The position numbers and the translations under genes were made by a program. 54,860 bases of DNA from Bradyrhizobium neotropicale (GTDB taxonomy: Bacteria; Pseudomonadota; Alphaproteobacteria; Rhizobiales; Xanthobacteraceae), in contig NZ_LSEF01000010.1 in NCBI RefSeq assembly GCF_001641695.1, positions 2,673-57,532 on the forward strand, in the 5' to 3' direction. Positions 1-11,483 of this stretch are shown in pieces; the first letter of the stretch is position 1; every line of letters starts with the position of its first letter. The notes beneath the pieces were generated by a model. The model did not search any database. It worked only from the letters and a program-made list of their open reading frames with translations, and was not told the origin of the DNA.

Positions 1-485
1 CCGTAGCGGCTGGCGATAAACGTGATCAACGGCAGACCAACGGCGGCGGCGAGCGACCAGCCGAGAAAGACGTAGGCGATGGTGCTGCCGCGCCGCTCCA
101 CCGGCACGATGAGTGCCGCCGTGCCGGCCGCCTGCGGCGTATAGAGCGCGCCGACCGCGAGCATCACCAGGCGAATGGCGAGCAGGTTCGCGTAGTCGGG
201 AGCAAACGCCGAGGCGAGATTGCCCGCAGCAAGCAGCGCAAGCGTCACCGTGAGCAGCGTCCGCCGTTCGATGCGGCTGGTCAGCCAGGCCGTCAGCGGC
301 GAGCCGATGCACAGCGTGATCGCGCCGAAAGTGATCAGCAGCCCGGCCGCACGGACGCTGACGTCGAGCCCGGCGGCCAACTCCGGCAGCATCCCCGCCG
401 GCGCCAGCACCGAGCAGCCAGTGACGATATTTCCAAGCATCAGGGCGGTGGGCGCGAAACGGCCGGCGGCGGGGGCATTTTTCAT
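1..485 (-). CDS. MFS transporter, N-terminal part (runs off window)
   Basis: Reading the minus strand from the ATG at 485 gives an open frame to the window edge, beginning MKNAPAAGRFAPTALMLGNI. Four or five hydrophobic segments follow, with an MFS-like cytoplasmic loop (LTSRIERRTLL) after the second helix. This is the N-terminal third of a 12-TM drug or sugar exporter of the major facilitator superfamily, located in the inner membrane. The substrate cannot be told. The gene is divergent from thrS, so the 186 bp between them must carry both promoters. The family call is firm from the helix pattern and loop motif; the rest of the gene lies outside the window. Confidence 0.85.
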   Translation of the reverse strand, partial: MKNAPAAGRFAPTALMLGNIVTGCSVLAPAGMLPELAAGLDVSVRAAGLLITFGAITLCIGSPLTAWLTSRIERRTLLTVTLALLAAGNLASAFAPDYANLLAIRLVMLAVGALYTPQAAGTAALIVPVERRGSTIAYVFLGWSLAAAVGLPLITFIASRY

Positions 486-671
486 GCAGGTGCATGTAGC
501 CGGCGCCAGGGACGAGTTAAAGGGCGCGGCGCGAAATAGTTGTTGCAAGGCAGGTGTTTCACGCAGCCATTTTCTTGGAAATGCCCGATTGCACGGGCCG
601 AATCGCCTGATATATCGCTCGTTCCCGCTTACCTGCGCTCGTTCGCAGGAGTGAGCCTCAGGAGAAATGCA

Positions 672-2714
672 ATGACTGACCAGCCCAAGTCCGAGTCCGG
701 CTTCCAGTACAGCCTCAGCAACCTCAAGCCCGTGACGCCGACTCCCAAAGTCACCCTCACCTTCCCCGACGGCGCCCAGCGCCAGTTCGACAAGGACATC
801 ACCGGCCTCGACATCGCCAAGGGCATCTCGCCGTCGCTGGCCAAGCGCACGGTGGCTATGGCGCTCGACGGCGAACTCGCCGATCTCAACGATCCCATCG
901 AGGCCGATGCGAAGATCGAGTTCGTCAACCGCGACGATCCGCGCGCGCTGGAATTGATCCGCCATGACTGCGCCCACGTGCTGGCCGAGGCCGTGCAATC
1001 GCTCTGGCCGGGCACTCAGGTCACGATCGGCCCGGTGATCGAGAACGGCTTCTATTACGACTTCTTCCGCAACGAGCCGTTCACCCCGGAAGATTTTGCC
1101 GCGATCGAGAAGAAGATGCGCGAGATCATCGCGCGCGACAAACCCTTCACCAAGGAAGTCTGGGATCGCGAAAAGACCAAGCAGGTGTTCCGCGACAAGG
1201 GCGAAGCCTTCAAGGTCGAGCTGGTCGACGCCATTCCCGGCAACGAGCCGATCAAGATCTACTACCAGGGCGACTGGTTCGATCTGTGCCGCGGCCCGCA
1301 CATGACCTCGACGGGCAAGGTCGGAAACGCCTTCAAGCTGATGAAGGTGGCCGGCGCCTATTGGCGCGGCGACAGCAACAACCCGATGCTGACCCGCATC
1401 TACGGCACGGCGTTCGCCAAGCAGGAGGACCTCGACGCCTACCTCAAGCAGATCGAGGAAGCCGAAAAGCGCGACCATCGCAAGCTCGGGCGCGAGCTCG
1501 ACCTCTTCCACTTCCAGGAGGAAGGTCCGGGCGTCGTGTTCTGGCATCCGAAGGGCTGGACCATCTTCCAGCAGCTCATCGCCTATATGCGGCGTCGCCT
1601 GACCGGCGATTACAGCGAGGTCAACGCGCCGCAGATCCTCGACAAGGTGTTGTGGGAGACCTCCGGCCATTGGGGCTGGTACCGCGAGAACATGTTCGCG
1701 GCGCAATCCGCCGGCGACGAGGCCGAGGACAAGCGTTGGTTCGCGCTGAAGCCGATGAACTGCCCGGGCCACGTGCAGATCTTCAAGCACGGCCTGAAGA
1801 GCTATCGCGACCTCCCCTTGCGCCTTGCCGAATTCGGCGTGGTGCACCGCTATGAGCCGTCCGGCGCCATGCACGGGTTGATGCGCGTGCGCGGCTTCAC
1901 CCAGGACGATGCGCACATCTTCTGCACCGAGGATCAGCTCGCCGATGAGTGCCTGAAGATCAACGATCTGATCCTGTCGACCTATGCGGACTTCGGCTTC
2001 ACCGGCGATCTCACCGTGAAGCTGTCGACCCGGCCGGACAAGCGCGTCGGCACGGACGCGATGTGGGACCACGCCGAGCGCGTGATGGCGACGGTGCTAC
2101 GCGAGATCCAGACGCAGAACAACCACATCAAGACCGAGATCAATCCGGGCGAAGGCGCCTTCTACGGGCCGAAGTTCGAATATGTGCTGCGCGATGCCAT
2201 CGGCCGCGACTGGCAGTGCGGCACCACGCAGGTCGACTTCAACCTGCCGGAGCGGTTCGGCGCATTCTACATCGACCATGACGGCGGCAAGAAACCGCCC
2301 GTGATGGTGCACCGCGCGATCTGCGGCTCGATGGAGCGCTACATCGGCATTTTGATCGAGCACTATGCCGGCAACTTCCCGCTCTGGCTGTCGCCGGTGC
2401 AGGTCGTCGTCACCACCATCACCTCCGAGGCCGACGAATACGCCAAGCAGGTGGTCGAGCAGGCGCGGCGCGCAGGCCTTCGGGTCGAGATCGACCTGCG
2501 CAACGAAAAAATCAACTACAAGGTCCGCGAGCACTCGCTGGCAAAGATCCCGGCGCTGCTGGTGGTTGGCAAGAAAGAGGCCGAGACGCAGTCGGTCTCC
2601 GTCCGCCGCCTCGGCAGCGACGGGCAGAAGGTGATGACGACGCAGGAGGCGATTGCCGCGCTTCTCGACGAGGCGACCCCGCCCGACGTCCAGCGGATGC
2701 GGGGCGCGGCCTGA
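672..2714 (+). CDS. thrS: Threonine--tRNA ligase
   Basis: The 680-residue product charges tRNA-Thr with threonine in the cytoplasm. Domains in order are TGS (about 30-90), the editing domain with its HxxxH signature ([11 protein letters not shown]), the class II catalytic core with MNCPGH and the motif 2 region [20 protein letters not shown], motif 3 near the end of the core, and a C-terminal anticodon-binding domain. The frame is open 44 codons further upstream. I chose the ATG at 672 because AGGAG sits just before it and the family begins near here. A small stem (CCTGCG/CGCAGG, 632-649) lies in the leader. Length is close to the family norm (about 640-660), with a slightly longer N-terminus. 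It appears monocistronic and essential. Confidence 0.97.
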   Translation: MTDQPKSESGFQYSLSNLKPVTPTPKVTLTFPDGAQRQFDKDITGLDIAKGISPSLAKRTVAMALDGELADLNDPIEADAKIEFVNRDDPRALELIRHDCAHVLAEAVQSLWPGTQVTIGPVIENGFYYDFFRNEPFTPEDFAAIEKKMREIIARDKPFTKEVWDREKTKQVFRDKGEAFKVELVDAIPGNEPIKIYYQGDWFDLCRGPHMTSTGKVGNAFKLMKVAGAYWRGDSNNPMLTRIYGTAFAKQEDLDAYLKQIEEAEKRDHRKLGRELDLFHFQEEGPGVVFWHPKGWTIFQQLIAYMRRRLTGDYSEVNAPQILDKVLWETSGHWGWYRENMFAAQSAGDEAEDKRWFALKPMNCPGHVQIFKHGLKSYRDLPLRLAEFGVVHRYEPSGAMHGLMRVRGFTQDDAHIFCTEDQLADECLKINDLILSTYADFGFTGDLTVKLSTRPDKRVGTDAMWDHAERVMATVLREIQTQNNHIKTEINPGEGAFYGPKFEYVLRDAIGRDWQCGTTQVDFNLPERFGAFYIDHDGGKKPPVMVHRAICGSMERYIGILIEHYAGNFPLWLSPVQVVVTTITSEADEYAKQVVEQARRAGLRVEIDLRNEKINYKVREHSLAKIPALLVVGKKEAETQSVSVRRLGSDGQKVMTTQEAIAALLDEATPPDVQRMRGAA

Positions 2715-2808
2715 TCCCTGAAATCGATCTAAATCGGCTTTCGGTTGCGGGCGTGCATGACTATCTCCAGCGTGCACGGCCGACGACCAGCCGAAGAGGA
2801 TACCGAAA

Positions 2809-3372
2809 GTGCCCGACGCCATCGAACTCCTGAAGACCCGCCGCTCGGTCAAGCCGCGCGAGATGACCGGGCCCGGTCCCTCGCCTGCCGAGCTCGAAAC
2901 CATCTTGACCATCGGTGCGCGCGTGCCCGATCACGGCAAGCTCGCGCCCTGGCGCTTCATCATCTTCGAAGGCGACGCCCGCGCGCGTGCCGGCGAGGTG
3001 ATCGCCAAGGTCTTCGCCCGGAAGAATCCCGGCGCAGCGGCGGCCGACATCGACATCGAGCGCAAGCGGCTCACCGACGCGCCACTGGTGATCGGCATCG
3101 TCAGCTTCACCAGGCCGCATCCGAAGGTGCCGGCGTGGGAGCAGGAATTGTCAGCGGGCGCGAGCGCCATGAACATCCTCACGGCCGCGACCGCGCTCGG
3201 CTACGGCGCCTGCTGGCTGACCGGCTGGTTTTCCTTCGATCGCGACGTGCTGGACGGGCTTGGTCTCAAGCCCGACGAAAAGCTCGCCGGCCTCGTGCAC
3301 ATCGGCAAGCCGACCAAGCCGAGCGAAGACCGCCCGCGACCGTGCCTTTCGGAAATCGTGACGCGATTTTAA
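2809..3372 (+). CDS. Nitroreductase family protein
   Basis: This 187-residue protein of the FMN-dependent nitroreductase fold resembles the small YdjA-type members. The N-terminal LLKTRRSVK binds FMN phosphate in this family. ARVPDHGKLAPWRF matches the conserved segment after the first helix, and the region AMNILTAATALGYGACWLTG is the typical dimer-interface/FMN motif. The start is GTG, chosen because a GAGGA ribosome site lies upstream and the residues match the family start. It probably reduces nitro or quinone compounds with NAD(P)H; the natural substrate is not evident. It lies about 95 bp after thrS on the same strand, so read-through is possible but nothing links the functions. Confidence 0.9.
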   Translation: MPDAIELLKTRRSVKPREMTGPGPSPAELETILTIGARVPDHGKLAPWRFIIFEGDARARAGEVIAKVFARKNPGAAAADIDIERKRLTDAPLVIGIVSFTRPHPKVPAWEQELSAGASAMNILTAATALGYGACWLTGWFSFDRDVLDGLGLKPDEKLAGLVHIGKPTKPSEDRPRPCLSEIVTRF

Positions 3373-3435
3373 TCGATGTCTTGTTGACGCCTGCAACATC
3401 TTGCGGCTTTGATCCCGTCGAGGGAGGAAGCCCGG

Positions 3436-4704
3436 ATGAAGCGCCGCGAATTTCTGCTGGGGGCCGCGATGCTGGCCGGCACGATGGCACGAGGCCGCGC
3501 TGCCAGCATCCCTGCTCCTGCTCCCGAACAGCTCAACCGCATCACGGCGTACTTCGACAATGAGGTGACGAGCGGCCGGCTGCCGGGCGCCGTGATCCTG
3601 GTGCAGCAGCACGGCAAGCCCGTCTACTTCAAGACGTTCGGCGTGCGCGACGTCAGGACCGGCCTCGCCATGACGCCGGACACGATCTTCGCCATCCACT
3701 CGATGACCAAGCCGATCACGTGTCTTGGCGCAATGATGCTGATCGACGAGGGTAAGCTTGCCCTTGCCGATCCCGTGTCGAAATACATCCCCCTCTTTGC
3801 CGACACCAAGGTGGGACTGGAGGTCACGAAGCCGGACGGCACACTGGCGCTCGATCTCGTGCCGCCGGTCCGCCCCGTCAACATCGAGGATCTTTTGCGG
3901 CACACCTCGGGCATCAGCTACGACTATATCGGCGGCAAATGGGTCGAGCAGGCCTATCACGCCGCTAACATCTTCGCCGGACAGTTCGACAACAAGGAGT
4001 TCGCCGAGCGCATCGCCAAGCTGCCGCTCGCGCGTCAGCCGGGGACGCTGTGGCGCTATGGCCATTCCACCGACGTGCTCGGCGCCGTCATCGAGATCAT
4101 CTCGGGGCAGACGCTCTACGAATACCTGAAGCAGCGCATCCTCGATCCGCTCGGCATGAGCAGCACCAAGTTCGTGCTGACGACGAAGGACGAGCTTGCG
4201 CGGATGGCACGGCCCCTGCCCACCGACCAGATCCTGCTGGATGCAGAGCATGACCGCCTCGCCCATCCGGAATGGCAGTCGGGCGGCGGCGGACTGCTCT
4301 CGACCATCACCGACTATCAGCGCTTCGCGCAGATGCTGCTCAACGGCGGCGAGTTCGAGGGCAAGCGCTATTTGAGCCCGGCTGCGTTCAAGGACATGAC
4401 GACCGATCACATTGGACCGGGCTCCGGCGTCGGGCGCGACTATTTCTATTTTCCAGGCGACGGCTTTGGCTATGGCTACGGCCTCGCCGTGCGTACTGAT
4501 CCCGGCAACGCGAAGCCGCCGCCGCCGGGTTCGATCGGCGAGTTGAAATGGGACTCGGGCAGCGGCACCTATTTCGGCGTCGATCCCAAGCTCGACATGG
4601 TCTACCTCATGATGCAGCAGACCCAGAACGAGCGCGGCCGCATCACGCCCGCCTTCAAGGCGCTCGTCTACGACTGCTATCCGCCCGAGCTACGCCGCCC
4701 GTGA
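3436..4704 (+). CDS. Tat-exported serine hydrolase (beta-lactamase/class C-like)
   Basis: The 422-residue protein starts at the ATG at 3436, preceded by GGGAGGAAG; an earlier in-frame TTG at 3409 is less likely. The N-terminus MKRREFLLGAAMLAG is a twin-arginine-type signal, so it is probably periplasmic. The S12-type active site is visible: SMTK (SxxK, nucleophile Ser and general-base Lys), YGHS in the place of YxN, and SGGGG near the usual HSGG-type position. Members are esterases, DD-peptidase-like enzymes or beta-lactamase relatives; here an esterase is as likely as a beta-lactamase. TTGACG at 3384 could be a -35 box. Its last 15 bp overlap the convergent GGDEF/EAL gene. Confidence 0.9.
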   Translation: MKRREFLLGAAMLAGTMARGRAASIPAPAPEQLNRITAYFDNEVTSGRLPGAVILVQQHGKPVYFKTFGVRDVRTGLAMTPDTIFAIHSMTKPITCLGAMMLIDEGKLALADPVSKYIPLFADTKVGLEVTKPDGTLALDLVPPVRPVNIEDLLRHTSGISYDYIGGKWVEQAYHAANIFAGQFDNKEFAERIAKLPLARQPGTLWRYGHSTDVLGAVIEIISGQTLYEYLKQRILDPLGMSSTKFVLTTKDELARMARPLPTDQILLDAEHDRLAHPEWQSGGGGLLSTITDYQRFAQMLLNGGEFEGKRYLSPAAFKDMTTDHIGPGSGVGRDYFYFPGDGFGYGYGLAVRTDPGNAKPPPPGSIGELKWDSGSGTYFGVDPKLDMVYLMMQQTQNERGRITPAFKALVYDCYPPELRRP

Positions 4705-7182
4705 GGCGCGCTGGCCGAAATCGGCGAGGAGCTTTGCGATCTCGCCGGCCGGCCGCGCCGCGCTGAACAGGAAGCCCTGCACCTCGTTGCAACCTTCCGC
4801 GCGCAGCCAGTCGAGCTGATCCTCGGTCTCGACACCTTCCGCGGTCGTCGTGATGTTGAGGCTGCGTCCAAGCCCCGAGATGGCGCGCACGATCGCACCG
4901 CAATCGGGCCGCTGCGCGAGGTCTTTGACGAAGGAGCGATCGATCTTGATCTTGTCGAAGGGGAAGCTGCGGAGATAGCTGAGGCTGGAATAGCCGGTAC
5001 CGAAATCGTCCATGGAGATGCCGACTCCGAGCTCGCGCAATTGATGCAATATCGCGAGGTTGGCATCGGTCTCGGCCAGGAAGATCGACTCGGTGATCTC
5101 GAGTTCGAGCCGCTTGGGCGACAGGCCGGATTGCGCCAAGGCCGAGATCACGACCTGGACCAGGTTGCGGCTGCGGAATTGCGCCGGCGACAGATTGACG
5201 GCGACTTTGATGTCGACCGGCCATTTTACCGCTTCGGCGCAGGCCTCGCGCAGGACCCACTCGCCGAGCTGGGTGATGAGGCCGATGTCCTCTGCGACCG
5301 GGATGAACTCCGCCGGCGAGATCATTCCCTTGTCGGGATGACGCCAGCGCAGAAGCGACTCGAAACCGGAGATGCGGTCGGATGCGATCGACACCAGCGG
5401 CTGGTAGTGCAGCTCGAACTCGCCATTGGCGAAGGCGCGGCGCAGATCGACTTCCATGTCGCGCCGCTTCTGCGCCTGCAGGTCCATCTCCCGCTCGAAG
5501 AAACGGTGCACGCCGCCGCCGTCCGACTTTGCCCTGTACAGCGCCATGTCGGCATTGCGCATCAATTCCTCAGACGTCGTGCCGTCGCCGGGCGACAGCG
5601 CTATGCCGATGCTCGCGCCGATCACCGTCTCGAGCCCGTCGACGTCGTAGGGCGCGCTCAGCATCTCGATCAGCAGCGTGGCGCAGGCGCTGGCCTCGTT
5701 CGGCGAGACGTCGGCCGCCAGGATCACCGCGAACTCGTCGCCGCCGAGCCGTGCTGCGAGATTGCCGCCACGGATCGCGATTGCGAGCCGCTCGGCCACC
5801 TGCTTCAGCAGACGGTCGCCGACCGGATGGCCGAAGGAGTCATTGACGTTCTTGAACAGGTCGAGATCGATGCAGAGCACACCGACCCGCTTGCCCCCGG
5901 CGTGGTCGAGCGCCTGCTTCAAACGGTCCTGGAAATATTCGCGGTTCGGCAGGTCGGTGAGCCCGTCATGGTGCGCCATGTGGGCGATCCGCGCCTCGGC
6001 CTTGCGCCGCTCGGTGATGTCGACCACCGCAACCAGATAGCCGTCACGGTCATTGAAGGTGACGCGGCGGCCGAAGGTCAAAACTTCGATCTCGCTGCCG
6101 TCGGCGCGCAGATGCCGCCAGTTGCGCGAGGAATGGTAGGTATCGCCAATGCGCTCGAGCGCTTCGGCGTGGCTGTCCCACTCGTCCTGCGGCCAGATCT
6201 CCGGCAGCGTCATGCGCAGGAAGGTGGCGCGGCTGTAGCCGTAGTGCTGGACCGCGGCGTCGTTGACGCCGAGGAACTTCTTCGTCTCCGCGTCGAACAC
6301 CCACATCGGCATCGGGTTGTTGTCGAACAGCAGACGGAACGAGGCGTCGCGCCGCTTCAGCGCGGTGACGTCGGAGATCGTCAGCGAGACGATATCGGCG
6401 AAGGCAGTGGCACTCAGGCGGAGATTGCGGCCGTCGGCCTCGATCTCGAGTTGCTCGCTGCGGCCACCGGAGACAGCCGCAAATAGCATCGCCATGATTT
6501 CGGCTGACGCCAGCAGCGTTCCGCCCTCTCGGACGCGGCACCACTGCAGGCCGCCAGCCGCCACATTCAACAGCAGCTCGGCGCTCTTGTTGTGATGGAC
6601 GACCTGGAGATCGAACGGCTGGCCAAGCGCGTCGCGCAGCGTCGCCAGCGACACGACCGCATCGTCGGTCGACGAGAAGATCGCATCGAGCAGATTGTAT
6701 TGCGCGCCGCGCTCGTTGACATAGGCGCCAACCAAAGTCGCACCCCAGCGTGAGGCGGTCGGCAGCGCCAGCACGTCGTAGGTCCTCACCATGCCATCGC
6801 GTACACAATGCGCGCTTGCCTGATAGGGACGTCCGTTCTCGAGCGCGCTTGCCACGGCTTCGGACAGTGCGGTGGCGCAATCAGGCGCCAGCGCGGCGAC
6901 CGGAATGTCCCAGCGCTCGTCGCCCAGCCATTTCTGCACGTAGCGTCCGCTGCGCGACAGTTCGAGCCCGCCATCGCCCTTCAGCAGCGCGATGTGGTCG
7001 GCAAGCCGGCCGAGGCTGCCGAGCATCACGTCCTCGTAGCGCGGCAGCCGCTCGCCCGGCCGTAACGCAGCACGCCATTTGCGCTGAAGCACCGGCATGT
7101 CGTCGAACATCTCGGTGGCCGGTTTTCCCGGCGCTTTCCTCGCGGCACTCATCCTCGTCCCCAACGCACTTTCCCGCCGCAT
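4690..7182 (-). CDS. PAS-GGDEF-EAL cyclic-di-GMP signalling protein
   Basis: The 830-residue cytoplasmic protein predicts synthesis and/or hydrolysis of c-di-GMP. An N-terminal PAS-like region (about 20-150) is followed by two more PAS domains (to about 390). Next comes a GGDEF domain with intact RLGGDEF, then an EAL domain. In EAL the signature is FESLLRW (ESL instead of EAL). The other catalytic elements, EITES, DDFGTGYSSL, IKIDRSFV and AEGVET, are present, so phosphodiesterase activity is plausible. The usual inhibitory RxxD site before GGDEF reads RGGN, so product inhibition may be lost. An alternative start at 7152 (MSAARKAPGK) has GAGG directly adjacent; neither start has an ideal ribosome site. 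No membrane segment is seen. Confidence 0.93.
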   Translation of the reverse strand: MRRESALGTRMSAARKAPGKPATEMFDDMPVLQRKWRAALRPGERLPRYEDVMLGSLGRLADHIALLKGDGGLELSRSGRYVQKWLGDERWDIPVAALAPDCATALSEAVASALENGRPYQASAHCVRDGMVRTYDVLALPTASRWGATLVGAYVNERGAQYNLLDAIFSSTDDAVVSLATLRDALGQPFDLQVVHHNKSAELLLNVAAGGLQWCRVREGGTLLASAEIMAMLFAAVSGGRSEQLEIEADGRNLRLSATAFADIVSLTISDVTALKRRDASFRLLFDNNPMPMWVFDAETKKFLGVNDAAVQHYGYSRATFLRMTLPEIWPQDEWDSHAEALERIGDTYHSSRNWRHLRADGSEIEVLTFGRRVTFNDRDGYLVAVVDITERRKAEARIAHMAHHDGLTDLPNREYFQDRLKQALDHAGGKRVGVLCIDLDLFKNVNDSFGHPVGDRLLKQVAERLAIAIRGGNLAARLGGDEFAVILAADVSPNEASACATLLIEMLSAPYDVDGLETVIGASIGIALSPGDGTTSEELMRNADMALYRAKSDGGGVHRFFEREMDLQAQKRRDMEVDLRRAFANGEFELHYQPLVSIASDRISGFESLLRWRHPDKGMISPAEFIPVAEDIGLITQLGEWVLREACAEAVKWPVDIKVAVNLSPAQFRSRNLVQVVISALAQSGLSPKRLELEITESIFLAETDANLAILHQLRELGVGISMDDFGTGYSSLSYLRSFPFDKIKIDRSFVKDLAQRPDCGAIVRAISGLGRSLNITTTAEGVETEDQLDWLRAEGCNEVQGFLFSAARPAGEIAKLLADFGQRASRAA

Positions 7183-7359
7183 CCAATGCAGGCCCGCTTA
7201 ATGGCATGTAAAAAGCCTACGATCGTGCGGCGCAAAGCGCGATTATGACAGTTTTAAGTCGGGCGATGGTTAGCGGGCGTTAGAGACTATGACGGTTTCT
7301 TTGCACGCGCTGACAGCCGTCGCAGAGCGCATGGACGCGCCACATCCGCGGTGTCGCCC

Positions 7360-7476
7360 TGGCTTTCGCCAGGTCCTTGGCTCGACGCCCGCCATTTCAA
7401 GCTGGAGACCGTCGCGGACGCCTACGCGCTGATCCGGGACCACGCGGCCAAGGGCAAGCTGGTCGTCGATATCTGA
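7360..7476 (+). pseudogene. C-terminal remnant of a zinc-type oxidoreductase
   Basis: A 39-codon frame ending in TGA reads ARHFKLETVADAYALIRD then AAKGKLVVDI. This matches the C-terminal end of medium-chain dehydrogenase/quinone reductase proteins, where such a helix and the GK-V-V-D strand close the fold. No upstream coenzyme domain is present in any frame, so it is a deletion relic. The remaining sequence between 7183 and 7579 shows no convincing gene. Confidence 0.5.
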
Positions 7477-7579
7477 CGTCAGGCGCGGCGAAGTCCTGCA
7501 GCCCCGATGGAGCCAACGGGGCTACGGAGCTGTGCCGCTCGCCTGGAGCGCATCGACATCGATCGGCGCTCCGCGTAAG

Positions 7580-7774
7580 TCAGTCTTCGCTCGAGGCCGC
7601 GGAGCGGTTGTTCAGATAGGCCTGCGACAGGAGAAAGAACAGCGCACGCTCGCCGTGATACTTCGCGGCCGGGCGAGTGCGCTCGAACCCGTCCGCAAAT
7701 ATCTTGCCGGACTGGTCGCTGACCTGCCAGCGCCAGCCAAACCGCTTGCGCCTCGTTAGGACCACTTCGAACAT
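7580..7774 (-). CDS. Small basic conserved hypothetical protein
   Basis: The minus frame is open for 122 codons. Only the last 64, from the ATG at 7774 (MFEVVLTRRKRFGWRWQVSD), look like protein: alternating hydrophobic strands, many Arg/Lys, then RPAAKYHGERALFFLL. The style resembles short proteins of 55-70 residues that are common in Bradyrhizobium; that is recollection, not a search. No function is known. The ribosome site is weak. It lies alone between a pseudogene and the aldo/keto reductase gene. Confidence 0.5.
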   Translation of the reverse strand: MFEVVLTRRKRFGWRWQVSDQSGKIFADGFERTRPAAKYHGERALFFLLSQAYLNNRSAASSED

Positions 7775-7997
7775 GCCGACGGGCTGGGCCCCCTGCTCAC
7801 TGCCAGTGGCGCAGGCGTCGATGCTCCGCGCTCCGGCCCCTTGGACGGACGCACGACATATAACGCAGCGGTGCGGAAAGAGAATAAAATTGATTATCGG
7901 AATTGCGCCGCAGGCCCGGTGTTTCCCCAGACCTTGCGGCGCGAACACACCTTTGTAGTGCTCACACGCGTATTCAAATCAGAACACAAGATGCCGG

Positions 7998-8025
7998 CGT
8001 CCGGTAAGCGATTGCTCACCGGACG
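7998..8025 (-). terminator. Hairpin after the aldo/keto reductase gene
   Basis: CGTCCGGT (7998-8005) and ACCGGACG (8018-8025) form a perfect 8-bp GC-rich stem with a 12-nt loop. It lies 11 bp beyond the stop codon of the minus-strand aldo/keto reductase gene. No strong U-run follows, so the termination efficiency is uncertain. Confidence 0.5.
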
Positions 8026-8036
8026 TGCGGCAGATA

Positions 8037-10018
<1,982 letters not shown>

Positions 10019-10030
10019 GGGGCCCTCCCC

Positions 10031-10110
10031 CGTCATTGCGAGCGCAGCGAAGCAATCCAGACTGCCTCCGCGGAAAGATTCTGGATTGCTTCGCTGCGCT
10101 CGCAATGACG
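10031..10110. repeat. Perfect 30-bp inverted repeat element
   Basis: The arms 10031-10060 and 10081-10110 are exact reverse complements over 30 bp, with a 20-nt loop. The arms begin CGTCATTGCGAGCGCAGCGA. The element lies between two convergent genes (LysR regulator and the secreted protein at 10172). It looks like a dispersed palindromic repeat of the kind common between genes in Bradyrhizobium. It could also act as a bidirectional terminator. Confidence 0.85.
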
Positions 10111-10171
10111 ATGTGGAGGCAGTGGCGCGCTGAAACGGCGATCCGGCACCGCGTCCGGGACGCGAGAGGCG

Positions 10172-11245
10172 CTACCGCGCGACGACTTCGACTTCGCCGT
10201 CGACGCCGTTCACGACGTTGAAACCGCGCTCGTAGACCTTGCCCTCGTTCTTGGCGATGGCGCGGTATTCGCCTTCGGAGAGCACGACGCGCGGAAAGGC
10301 GCCGATGGATTCCTTGATGACGTCGCCGCCCGGCGTCAGCACCGACCAGGCGGTGTTGGCGAGTGCCTCGCCGCCCTTGTCGCTGACGAGCTTGAGCGTG
10401 ATCACGGCGGCGCGGTGGGTGATGGTGACGTCGGTGAGCTTGCCGGCCTGGACGCGGATGTCCGATCGCACCACCGAGTTGGCGTCGCCATAATTGGAGA
10501 TGATGTAGTAGGTGCCCTCCGGCAGCAGCACGACGTCGCCGGCGGCGACGTTCGGCACCAGCGAGGCACGCTCGCCGGACTCGAACTGGCTGCCCTTGTA
10601 GATCGCGAACGAGATCTGGTTCTGCGGAATGCGGCTGGTGCCGACGCGGCCCTCGATGCGCAGGCCGCCCGCCGGCAGCACGAAGGACTCACGGTCGGTC
10701 TCCGCCTTCAGGCTCACGGTGCGCACCGCGCTGACGAGGCCGAAGGCAACGTGCACGACGTAGCTGCCGGGCGGCAGCACGATGTTGGGCGTGGCGCTAC
10801 GGTCCTCGCGGATCAGCTTGAACGTGCCGTTCTCGTCCGGACGGTCGGCAAACACCCGCCAGACCAGGCCGCTGGTGATCGGGGCCGAGTCCTTGCCGTA
10901 TTTCGCGGTGAGCGACAGCACGGCCTGTCCGGGGGCGGCGGCGTTGAGCGGCGCGGACGGGGGCACGGTCGTGACCGCCGGCGGGATCGTCGGCGAATTC
11001 GGCTGCGTCAGGGTCGGCGGCAGGCTGGGCGGCACACCGGATCCTGGTCCCGAGGGCGGCGCCAGGCTCACCGCGCCGCCGGGGTCGGGCACCGAGGCCG
11101 GTGGCACCGGAGGCGGGCGATCGGAGAAAAGCTGCGCTTTGGCGGCGTTTTGGCCGAAGATCAGGAGGCACGCGGCAAGGGTTAGCGCCGGCAGCAGCCG
11201 AACGCTGCGCCGCCATCCGATGATGCCGTCACCCCCGCTAATCAT
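10172..11245 (-). CDS. Secreted proline-rich protein with beta-sandwich repeats
   Basis: The 357-residue protein has an N-terminal hydrophobic signal (LLPALTLAACLLIFGQNAAKAQ) that predicts export by Sec. A Pro/Ser-rich linker follows (about 40-100). The rest is a regular series of beta segments (VLPPGSYVVHVAFG, VLLPEGTYYIISNYGD, VLSEGEYRAIAKNEG), about one per 80-90 residues. The repeated L-P-G/EG-x-Y pattern resembles carboxypeptidase-regulatory or CNA-B-like modules. No catalytic motif is seen. It is probably an envelope protein of unknown role. The gene is divergent from the RssA-like patatin gene across 238 bp. Confidence 0.8.
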   Translation of the reverse strand: MISGGDGIIGWRRSVRLLPALTLAACLLIFGQNAAKAQLFSDRPPPVPPASVPDPGGAVSLAPPSGPGSGVPPSLPPTLTQPNSPTIPPAVTTVPPSAPLNAAAPGQAVLSLTAKYGKDSAPITSGLVWRVFADRPDENGTFKLIREDRSATPNIVLPPGSYVVHVAFGLVSAVRTVSLKAETDRESFVLPAGGLRIEGRVGTSRIPQNQISFAIYKGSQFESGERASLVPNVAAGDVVLLPEGTYYIISNYGDANSVVRSDIRVQAGKLTDVTITHRAAVITLKLVSDKGGEALANTAWSVLTPGGDVIKESIGAFPRVVLSEGEYRAIAKNEGKVYERGFNVVNGVDGEVEVVAR

Positions 11246-11483
11246 GTCACCTGCTTTTCACCGAAAACGCGGCAAATTCAAGCCTGAGGAACCCCAGGAA
11301 ATACGGTCATTTGGAACTCGGTTGACGCCTGCGTGATTAGACTTAAGGCAACCGCCCATCGCCATACTCCTGCCCCGTGCCCTTCCCAAAGCAGCATAAA
11401 CCATGCTTCGTCCTGGTTCTGGCGGCCCCGTGATGTGGCGCCTAGTCTGGTGATGCGGCTGGCCCCGGCGTAGGAGAGTTTCG

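Noticed and set aside
486..671. T-box or threonine attenuator before thrS
   Set aside because: Only a 6-bp stem is present; no Thr-codon run, specifier loop or terminator, and T-boxes are not expected in alphaproteobacteria.
5041..6486. 481-codon plus-strand frame
   Set aside because: Antisense to the GGDEF-EAL gene; no recognisable domain.
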